DNA of 6,409 nt. It comes from Microbacteriaceae bacterium. GTDB lineage: Bacteria; Actinomycetota; Actinomycetes; Actinomycetales; Microbacteriaceae. The position numbers were made by a program, and so were the translations under genes. The stretch spans positions 1 to 6,409 of the forward strand of contig JAODAU010000247.1 in assembly GCA_025463615.1 (NCBI GenBank), given 5' to 3'. The notes beneath the pieces were generated by a model. It was not told the origin of the DNA and ran no database searches. It worked only from the letters and a program-made list of their open reading frames with translations. Shown one piece after another: positions 1 through 6,409 of the stretch (position 1 is its first letter; each line of letters begins with the position of its first letter).

Positions 1-1
1 G

Positions 2-130
2 CTGCTCACGGACGCGATCCTGGCGATGGCGACCGCGCGACTCGACATCGAATACGTGCCGACCGCGGCCGACGCGCCCCTCGACGAGTACGCGGCGCGC
101 GCACGCGACGTGATCGTCGCGAACGCGTAG
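2..130 (+). CDS. C-terminal end of an unidentified protein (5'-truncated by window edge)
   Basis: An open frame enters from the left edge and stops at TAG 128-130. It gives 42 residues ending in PLDEYAARARDVIVANA. The piece is alanine-rich with acidic and arginine residues spaced like a C-terminal helix. Its third codon positions are almost all G or C, as in the genes downstream, which supports real coding. I do not recognise the family: there is no motif in the visible part. The stop lies 35 bases before the first racemase-like gene on the same strand, so it may belong to the same transcript, although a TATTCT box at 135-140 could also give the downstream genes their own promoter. Confidence 0.55.
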   Translation: MLTDAILAMATARLDIEYVPTAADAPLDEYAARARDVIVANA

Positions 131-165
131 CAAGTATTCTAGAGGATCTGACCTACTCGCAGCAG

Positions 166-852
166 GTGGTGACCGTGGACCAGCCCTTTCACGAGGCTCG
201 GATCTCCACCGAGGCGATCCGCGCGAACGCCGCGGTGCTCGCCGCCCGGCTCGGCGACCGCATCCTGGTGGCGGATGTCTCGGCCGACGCCCTCGGCCAT
301 GGCGCCGTCGCCTCGGCGCACGCGGCCATCGCGGGGGGAGCCCGCGCGATCGCCGTTGAGGACGAAGCCGCGGCCGGCGAGCTGCGCGAGGCGGGCGTGC
401 TCGCCGAGATCCTCGTGGGCGTCGAGGCCGTCGCCGAACCGCTCTACGGGCTGGACGACGACGAGGCCCTGCGCCCCGCGATGACGGTGAGCGCCCTCGT
501 GGTCGGCACGAAGCGCGTCGAGCCCGGCGACGGCGTCTCCTACGGCTACACCTGGCGCGCGCAGCGTGCCGGGCACCTCGCGATGGTGCGGATCGGCTAC
601 GCCGACGGCCTCGACCGCATCGCCTCGAACACCGGCACCCTGGTGCTCGGCAACCAGCGCCGTCGCATCGCCGGGCGCGTGGCCATGAACGTGCTGATGC
701 TCGACCTCGGCGAGGACGAGGCGCTGGTCGGCGACCGGGCGCTCGTCTTCGGGGGCACCCGCCGTGCATCCGAGTGGGCGCGATCCATCGAGCGCAGGCC
801 GGACGAGGTCGCGATCGAGTTCGCCCAGAAGCTGCCGAGGTTCTGGTCGTGA
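166..852 (+). CDS. Alanine racemase-like subunit A: barrel-deleted paralogue that keeps the C-terminal tyrosine domain
   Basis: This 228-residue protein is related to fold-III alanine racemase, usually 360-390 aa, which interconverts L- and D-alanine for peptidoglycan. Residues 12-85 match the first part of the PLP barrel, but the lysine motif (usually VVKADAYGHG) reads DVSADALGHG, so the PLP lysine is Ser39 and the phosphate-binding Tyr is Leu43. The barrel then breaks off: the segments with the family's arginines, histidine and serine are missing. Around residue 90 it resumes at the barrel end (PLYGL) and carries a full C-terminal domain with SYGYTW (Tyr126, equivalent to catalytic Tyr265), GYADG (Tyr145, Tyr284 equivalent) and VAMN (Met174; Asn175 replaces Asp313). 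It ends in LPRFWS. Alone it cannot bind PLP in the normal way. The frame is clean and in the host codon style, so I do not call it a pseudogene. The start is uncertain: GTG at 166, 169 or 175, none with a good Shine-Dalgarno site. It overlaps subunit B by four bases. Confidence 0.85.
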   Translation: MVTVDQPFHEARISTEAIRANAAVLAARLGDRILVADVSADALGHGAVASAHAAIAGGARAIAVEDEAAAGELREAGVLAEILVGVEAVAEPLYGLDDDEALRPAMTVSALVVGTKRVEPGDGVSYGYTWRAQRAGHLAMVRIGYADGLDRIASNTGTLVLGNQRRRIAGRVAMNVLMLDLGEDEALVGDRALVFGGTRRASEWARSIERRPDEVAIEFAQKLPRFWS

Positions 853-1904
853 GCGGCGCCGGGCCCGTCGCGAGCATCGACCTCGCCGCGCACCGCAGGA
901 ACCTCGAGCTGGTCGCGACACGCGTCGCGCCCTCCAGCGTGATGGCGGTGGTCAAGGCGGATGGCTACGGGCACGGGCTGCTGCCGATCGCGCGCAGCGC
1001 GGTGGGCGCCGGCATCCGCTGGCTCGGATCGCTGGATGTCGCGACCGCCCTGGAACTCCGCGCCGGCGGCATCGACGACGAGACCGCCCTCTTCGCGTGG
1101 CTGCTCTCGCCCACGGACGACCTGAAGTCCGCCATCGACGCGGGCGTCGACCTGGGCGTCTCGACGGTCGTCGAGCTCGCGGCGATCGAACGCGCGGAGC
1201 CCGCGACGCCGGCCCGCGTGCACCTCAAGATCGACACCGGCCTGCACCGCAACGGCGCGTCGCCCGACGACTGGCCGGGCCTCGTCACGCGGGCCGTGGA
1301 GCTGGAGACCGCGGGCATCGTGGAGCTGGTGGGCGTCTGGAGCCACATCTCCGAGGCGTCCGACGACGACGACACGGTGTCGATCACCCGCTTCCACGAC
1401 GCGATCGCGCTCGCCCAGGCGATCGGTGCGGACTTCGAGCTGCGGCACCTCGCGGCCAGCGCCGCGAGCTTCGCCCGGGCCGACGCGCGCTTCGACCTCG
1501 TTCGCGTCGGTGCGTTCGGCTACGGCATCGCCCCCGGTGGCGGCATCGCGCCGGCCCAGCTCGGCCTCGTGCCGGTGATGACGCTGAGCGCGCCCGTGCT
1601 GTCCGTCGGCGAGGGCTATGCGACGGTCGGGATCGGGTACGGCCACGGGATCAGCAGCGCCGTCGTCGAGACGGTGACGGTGGCGATCGATGGGGTGCGG
1701 CATCCGATCGTCTCGATCGACCGGGACCACATGCTGGTGATGATCGGCGAGACACCGGTGGTGGCGGGGGAGCGCGCACTGCTCTGGGGGCCGGGAACGC
1801 ACGGCGAGGCCACGCTGCAGGAGTGGGCGGATGCCCTGGGCACGATCGGCGAGGAGCTCGTGACCCGGCTCTCCGACACCGTCCCGCGCACCTACACGGA
1901 TTAA
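849..1904 (+). CDS. alr: Alanine racemase-like subunit B: intact PLP barrel, missing the Tyr265 segment
   Basis: This 351-residue fold-III PLP enzyme is close to alanine racemase (L-Ala to D-Ala, cytoplasm, cell-wall precursor supply). The barrel is complete: Lys36 and Tyr40 in VVKADGYGHG, Lys127 and Arg134 in HLKIDTGLHRNG, His166 in WSHIS, Ser204 in LAASAAS (Ala203 replaces the usual Asn) and Arg219 in LVRVGAFGYG. The C-terminal domain is odd. From Arg219 to the Tyr284 equivalent (Tyr264, GIGYGHG) there are 45 residues, not the 65 of the Geobacillus enzyme. The missing 20 cover the strand with catalytic Tyr265 (SYGxTY in the family). The Tyr354 equivalent is Glu335. I chose GTG 849 because GAGG lies at 837-840, eight bases upstream, and because it forms a GTGA overlap with subunit A, a sign of translational coupling. 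An upstream in-frame ATG (774) would add residues that only shadow gene A. Substrate and stand-alone activity are open; the symbol reflects family only. Confidence 0.88.
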   Translation: MSGAGPVASIDLAAHRRNLELVATRVAPSSVMAVVKADGYGHGLLPIARSAVGAGIRWLGSLDVATALELRAGGIDDETALFAWLLSPTDDLKSAIDAGVDLGVSTVVELAAIERAEPATPARVHLKIDTGLHRNGASPDDWPGLVTRAVELETAGIVELVGVWSHISEASDDDDTVSITRFHDAIALAQAIGADFELRHLAASAASFARADARFDLVRVGAFGYGIAPGGGIAPAQLGLVPVMTLSAPVLSVGEGYATVGIGYGHGISSAVVETVTVAIDGVRHPIVSIDRDHMLVMIGETPVVAGERALLWGPGTHGEATLQEWADALGTIGEELVTRLSDTVPRTYTD

Positions 1905-1907
1905 CGA

Positions 1908-1938
1908 CGAAGGCCCCCGGCGATGCCGAGGGCCTTCG
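1908..1938. terminator. Bidirectional hairpin terminator between convergent genes
   Basis: Bases 1908-1921 pair with 1925-1938 (left arm begins CGAAGGCCC, right arm ends GGGCCTTCG). This makes a 14-bp stem with one C-A mismatch and a three-base GAT loop. It sits in the 49-bp gap between the stop of the racemase-like gene B and the stop of the minus-strand zinc-ribbon gene, where one symmetric hairpin can serve both directions. There is no clear T run after it on the plus strand. On the minus strand it is followed by TCGTTAATC, a weak one. T-poor terminators of this kind are common in actinobacteria. Confidence 0.8.
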
Positions 1939-1953
1939 GTGAAGATCTGGGGA

Positions 1954-2187
1954 CTAAGAGCGGTTGTCCTGCTGCAGGCGAGCCGACTCGTCGTGCCAGT
2001 CGCTGGCGACGGCGGAGAGCTTCTCCTGGTACTTGCGACCGTGGTGCGCGCAGAACAGCAACTCGCTCGAGCCGATGGCGACGCGGATGTAGGCCTGCGC
2101 GCCGCAGCTGTCGCAGCGGTCGGAGGCGGTGAGCTCGTGGCTGGAGTCGAGATCCACAGCAGTCGTTTCGGGTGCGATCTGTGACAT
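1954..2187 (-). CDS. Small DUF7455-type zinc-ribbon protein
   Basis: This 77-residue cytoplasmic protein carries two metal-ligand pairs: CDSC (Cys25, Cys28) and CAHH (Cys46, His48, His49). They are joined by a short beta-like stretch (AYIRV, then ELLFC), the layout of a small zinc ribbon. The core LTASDRCDSCGAQAY, then ELLFCAHHGRKY, matches what I remember of the actinobacterial DUF7455 family, often encoded near sigma-factor and topoisomerase genes. Its function is not known. The C-terminus is a short charged helix. The start at ATG 2187-2185 is set by GGAGGAG at 2200-2194, six bases upstream. The gene is divergent from parE and converges on the racemase-like pair across a hairpin. Metal binding is inferred from the ligand spacing. 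A nucleic-acid or RNA-polymerase role would be a guess from context only. Confidence 0.88.
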   Translation of the reverse strand: MSQIAPETTAVDLDSSHELTASDRCDSCGAQAYIRVAIGSSELLFCAHHGRKYQEKLSAVASDWHDESARLQQDNRS

Positions 2188-2193
2188 GAGATG

Positions 2194-2200
2194 CTCCTCC
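2194..2200 (-). promoter_or_regulatory. Strong Shine-Dalgarno site for the zinc-ribbon gene
   Basis: Read on the minus strand this is GGAGGAG, followed by six bases and the ATG at 2187-2185. It is the best ribosome-binding site in the window and fixes the start of the small gene. It suggests high translation, as expected for an abundant small protein. Confidence 0.8.
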
Positions 2201-2222
2201 AGTTTCTGATCGAAAATTCGCG

Positions 2223-2240
2223 GGTGTGCTGACGAACACC
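2223..2240. repeat. Inverted repeat just downstream of the putative -10 box of the zinc-ribbon gene
   Basis: GGTGT at 2223-2227 is the reverse complement of ACACC at 2236-2240, with an eight-base spacer. On the minus strand the repeat begins directly after the candidate -10 box TATAGA (2246-2241), so it would cover the transcription start and the first bases of the leader. It could be an operator or a 5' leader hairpin. The arms are only five bases long, so chance is possible. Confidence 0.3.
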
Positions 2241-2266
2241 TCTATACAAACACGGCGATGTTGCAA
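2241..2266 (-). promoter_or_regulatory. Candidate promoter for the zinc-ribbon gene
   Basis: On the minus strand, TATAGA (2246-2241) resembles a -10 box and TTGCAA (2266-2261) a -35 box. The spacer is only 14 bases, shorter than the normal 16-18, so the -35 assignment is doubtful while the -10 is reasonable. It lies about 55 bases upstream of the ATG, in an AT-richer patch that stands out from the surrounding DNA. Confidence 0.35.
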
Positions 2267-2381
2267 CGATGCTACGAAAGGCCCGCATTTCGCTGAACGC
2301 GTACGCCTTCGAGTGTCACTGTCGGCCACATGCGCCGCCGTCGTTAGTGTTTAACCCGGCCGGAGCGACATCCATTCCCTT

Positions 2382-2408
2382 GCTGCTCACCGGCAGCCTT
2401 CGTTTTTT
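2382..2408 (+). promoter_or_regulatory. Hairpin plus T-run in the parE leader, possible attenuator
   Basis: GCTGC (2382-2386) pairs with GCAGC (2393-2397) around a six-base loop. After CTTCG comes a run of six T (2403-2408), which ends just before the ribosome-binding site of parE. This is the arrangement of a small intrinsic terminator, placed inside the leader of the gene. The stem is only five pairs, so it may be weak or accidental. If active it would make parE expression depend on read-through. Confidence 0.25.
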
Positions 2409-2411
2409 GCT

Positions 2412-2416
2412 AGGAG
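2412..2416 (+). promoter_or_regulatory. Shine-Dalgarno site of parE
   Basis: AGGAG lies six bases before GTG 2423 and decides that start. The protein beginning there aligns from its first residues with type IIA topoisomerase B subunits: Glu42, Asn46 and Asp73 fall at the same numbers as in E. coli GyrB. Confidence 0.8.
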
Positions 2417-2422
2417 ATCCCT

Positions 2423-4504
<2,082 letters not shown>

Positions 4505-4537
4505 CCGGACACTGAGGTTTCGTTCACCCCGGCGACC

Positions 4538-4543
4538 TACAAT
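4538..4543 (+). promoter_or_regulatory. -10 box of a probable leaderless transcript for the esterase gene
   Basis: TACAAT is a near-consensus -10 hexamer. Seven bases after it stands the GTG at 4551, the normal distance for a transcription start, so the mRNA probably begins at the start codon. The AGGA at 4547-4550 touches the GTG and is too close to act as a Shine-Dalgarno site, which fits leaderless translation, common in actinobacteria. No convincing -35 is seen (TGAGGT at 4513-4518 would be 19 bases away). Confidence 0.6.
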
Positions 4544-4550
4544 CGCAGGA

Positions 4551-5801
4551 GTGACAGTCCAACTCGCCCCGGCCGACGCGCTCACCCTCGAGGTGGGCGG
4601 CGGAACCGTGCGCGGCACGTCGCTGCGCGGCCTACGGATGTGGCGCAACATCCCGTACGCCGCCCCGCCCCTCGGCCCGTTGCGCTTCCGTGCGCCCCAG
4701 CCGGTGGAGCCGTGGTCCGGCGTGCGCGACGCGAGCGAGTTCGGCCCGGTGGCGATGCAGGACCGCAAGGGCCAGTTCATCGGCGCGAGCGTGAAGGTGC
4801 CGATGTCCGAGGACTGCCTCACCATCAACGTGATCGCGCCCGGCACGACCACCGAGACCCTGCGCCCGGTGATGCTCTGGGTGCACGGCGGCGCGTACAG
4901 CGTCGGGTCTGCGCGGGAGATGCCGCAGCAGGGTGAGGGGCTCGCGCGCGACGGCGACCTGGTGTTCGTCAACTTCAACTACCGCCTCGGCGCGTTCGGC
5001 TACCTCGACTTCAGCCAGTACTCCACGCCGGAGCGCCCGTTCGAGAGCAACCTCGGGCTGCGCGACCAGGTCGCGGCGATGCAGTGGGTGCGCGACAACA
5101 TCCGCGCATTCGGCGGCGACCCGGACAACGTGACGCTCTTCGGCGAGTCGGCCGGCGCGAACGCCGTGACGACCCTCATGACCGTCCCCTCGGCGCGCGG
5201 CCTGTTCGCCCGGGCGATCGCGCAGAGCTCGCCGCCCGACGCCGTGTACCACAAGGACCTCACCACGGTGTGGGCGCAGGACTACGTGGAGCTGCTCAGC
5301 GAGATCGTCGACGACTCGAGCACCGACAGCACGTCGCCCGACGACGCGGCGCTGCTGCTCGCGACCCACAGGCCCGGAGCCCGTTCTCCTGCTGCTCGCG
5401 GTGATGGTTTCCGGCGCTGCGCTGCTTTTCCGCCGGCGGGCTCCGATGTCGTCGTTGGCCGCCACGGCCGGCATCATGCTCATCACGTTCCCGGTTCCGG
5501 CGAGCTTCGCAGCGGTGGCGACAGCCATGGCACTGTACGCCGTCGCCGTCTACCGGTCAGCCCGGCACGCCGTCTTTGCCTTGCTGGGGATCAGCGGAAT
5601 CCTCCTTCTCGCCGCGGTCCTCCTGCCCGGGTCGATGGTCGACCTGGGCCAGGCCGGCCAGGCAATGGTCGTACTCGTGATCGCGGCCTTGGCCGGCCTG
5701 AACGTCCGCACGCGCCGCGGCTACGTGGCCGCCCTCGTGGACCGTGCCGACCGGCTGATGCGCGAGCGGGAGCACCTGGCCAGCATCGCCGCTGCCGCTG
5801 A
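4551..5801 (+). CDS. Type-B carboxylesterase, N-terminal half only; frame then runs into kinase DNA
   Basis: Residues 1 to about 273 (to base ~5370) are a type-B carboxylesterase/lipase (alpha/beta hydrolase, PnbA-like), which hydrolyses carboxylic esters; no signal peptide is seen, so it is probably cytoplasmic. Visible marks are NIPYAAPPLGPLRF near the start, SEDCLTINV (Cys89), the oxyanion loop LWVHGGAYS (His112-Gly114), NFNYRLGAFGY, GLRDQVAAMQWVRDNI and the nucleophile elbow LFGESAGA (Ser200). The family is usually about 480-550 aa; the acid and histidine of the triad lie in the missing half. After about 5370 the same frame continues to a stop at 5799-5801, but it gives an arginine-, proline- and glycine-rich sequence with no family features, which is the shadow of the histidine kinase in another frame. 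As it stands the product would be inactive. The start is GTG 4551, set by the leaderless promoter before it. Confidence 0.75.
   Translation: MTVQLAPADALTLEVGGGTVRGTSLRGLRMWRNIPYAAPPLGPLRFRAPQPVEPWSGVRDASEFGPVAMQDRKGQFIGASVKVPMSEDCLTINVIAPGTTTETLRPVMLWVHGGAYSVGSAREMPQQGEGLARDGDLVFVNFNYRLGAFGYLDFSQYSTPERPFESNLGLRDQVAAMQWVRDNIRAFGGDPDNVTLFGESAGANAVTTLMTVPSARGLFARAIAQSSPPDAVYHKDLTTVWAQDYVELLSEIVDDSSTDSTSPDDAALLLATHRPGARSPAARGDGFRRCAAFPPAGSDVVVGRHGRHHAHHVPGSGELRSGGDSHGTVRRRRLPVSPARRLCLAGDQRNPPSRRGPPARVDGRPGPGRPGNGRTRDRGLGRPERPHAPRLRGRPRGPCRPADARAGAPGQHRRCR
5352..5400 (+). repeat. 12-bp direct repeat flanking the esterase/kinase junction
   Basis: CTGCTGCTCGCG occurs at 5352-5363 and again at 5389-5400. 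The first copy encodes LLLA in the esterase frame, the second LLLA in the kinase frame. It brackets the place where homology switches from one gene to the other. It may be chance, as both are GC-rich leucine-alanine codons, or it may have helped an illegitimate or assembly join. Confidence 0.5.
5360..5375. other. Junction between two unrelated sequence blocks
   Basis: Esterase homology stops and kinase homology starts within about 15 bases, in different reading frames, and codon use changes here. Left of it, leucine is almost only CTG or CTC and third positions are nearly all G or C. Right of it, TTG occurs at least six times and CTT at least five in about 1 kb. No terminal inverted repeats, transposase or attachment site are visible. 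The exact breakpoint cannot be fixed to a base. Confidence 0.7.
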
Positions 5802-6409
5802 GCGCAACGCGATAGCCCGGGAGATGCATGACATCGTTTCGCACGGGTTGGCCGTGATGATTTCCCTGGCCCATGGTTCTGCAGAGATCGCCTCCTCTGA
5901 TCCTGCCCGCGCCGTCCACGCCATGCGCCAGGTCGCCGAGACGGGCCGCACCGCGGTGGCGGACATGCGCCGGATGCTCGGAGTTCTGAACGAAGGCACC
6001 AGCGGGGACTTGGCCGGCGCTGTTTCACCTTCGCCCGGGGCGGGGGATGTCCCGGCTTTGGTGGAGCTTTTCCGTTCTACGGGCCTTCCGGTGGTCCTGC
6101 AATCGGCTGGTGTTCCTCCGGCCGACCCCGGGATCCAACTGGCGATCTACCGGGTCATCCAAGAAGGGCTCACCAATGCGCTTAAGTACTCGAGAGCAGC
6201 AACAGCGGTCACGGTGCAAACGCAGTTCAGCGCGCAGGCGATTATTGTCTCGGTGACCGACGACGGACAACACGGGACCGTTCCTGCCGACCAGGCTGGG
6301 CGTGGCATCCTGGGCATGCGTGAGCGCGTGGCACTGTATGGCGGCATGATGCAGGCAGGTCCCCTGACAGGCCGGGGATGGTCCGTGACCGCACGGTTCC
6401 CGCCGCGGG
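5371..6409 (+). CDS. NarL-type sensor histidine kinase, N-terminus missing, 3' end beyond window
   Basis: An open frame without stop runs from the junction to the window edge (about 346 residues). Its first part has about four hydrophobic stretches: PVLLLLAVMVSGAALLF then RRRAP, two long ones, and AMVVLVIAALAGLNV. These are membrane helices of a sensor domain, and one N-terminal helix is probably lost. A helical linker (about 5707-5820) leads to the HisKA_3 dimerisation domain with AREMHDIVSHGLAVM, phosphorylated His at codon 5827-5829. The HATPase domain follows: N-box QEGLTNALKYS (Asn codon 6175), VTDDGQHG, GRGILGMRERVALYGG and GRGWSV near 6370. Such kinases phosphorylate a NarL/LuxR-type response regulator, usually encoded next to them; here it would lie past the right edge. 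No start codon with a ribosome-binding site is seen after the junction (GTG 5401 and ATG 5404 are the first in frame), so the gene looks 5'-truncated. Codon use differs from the genes to the left. Confidence 0.88.

Noticed and set aside
774..848. Longer version of racemase-like protein B starting at ATG 774
   Set aside because: The extra residues shadow the end of gene A in another frame and do not resemble the family N-terminus; GTG 849 has GAGG at a good distance and the GTGA overlap.
166..852. Gene A as a frameshifted ordinary alanine racemase
   Set aside because: The whole gene is only 687 bases, too short to contain the missing barrel in any frame, and homology stays in one frame on both sides of the gap.
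849..1904. Protein B as a YggS-type PLP-binding protein
   Set aside because: It has the alanine-racemase lysine motif and a C-terminal beta-domain (GIGYGHG and onward) that YggS proteins lack.
2221..2260. SOS (LexA) box upstream of the zinc-ribbon gene or parE
   Set aside because: CGAAC occurs once (2233-2237) but has no matching inverted GTTCG at the right spacing.
597..2288. Long minus-strand open frame across the racemase pair
   Set aside because: It lies antisense to two genes with clear family motifs and has the Arg-, Gly- and His-rich look of a high-GC shadow frame.
5371..5801. The C-terminal 140 residues of the esterase frame as a novel domain
   Set aside because: The same DNA codes in frame 1 for membrane helices leading into HisKA_3, so this part is a shadow.

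Overview
The window is high-GC actinobacterial DNA. From base 1 to about 5370 it looks like a member of the Microbacteriaceae or a close relative. The reasons are codon third positions almost always G or C, frequent GTG starts, a small DUF7455-type zinc-ribbon gene beside a topoisomerase subunit B gene, and a leaderless-type promoter. From about 5371 to the end the codon use changes (TTG, CTT, GTT and TCT become common) and looks more like an Arthrobacter-type genome. The assignment to family is from pattern memory, not from a search.

Layout. Bases 2-130 are the last codons of an unidentified gene. Bases 166-1904 hold two overlapping alanine-racemase-family genes that share a GTGA overlap. 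The first protein (A, 228 aa) lacks most of the PLP barrel and its lysine, but keeps the C-terminal domain with the catalytic tyrosine. The second (B, 351 aa) keeps the PLP barrel with its lysine, but has lost the segment that carries that tyrosine. A near-perfect hairpin at 1908-1938 ends this unit and also the convergent small zinc-ribbon gene (1954-2187, minus strand). A 235-bp divergent intergenic region follows, then parE (2423-4504), a complete type IIA topoisomerase B subunit. After a 46-bp gap with a TACAAT box comes the N-terminal half of a type-B carboxylesterase (from 4551). It is cut off near 5370 and abuts, out of frame, a NarL-type sensor histidine kinase that lacks its N-terminus and runs off the window end.

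How the genes may work together. Fold-III alanine racemase is a dimer in which each active site takes its lysine from one chain and its tyrosine from the other. A and B each lack what the other keeps, so the simplest reading is an obligate A:B heterodimer with a single active site. This is the most interesting signal in the window. ParE would pair with a ParC/GyrA-type subunit encoded elsewhere. The esterase/kinase join is either an assembly chimera or a real recombination scar; neither fused gene is intact as seen.
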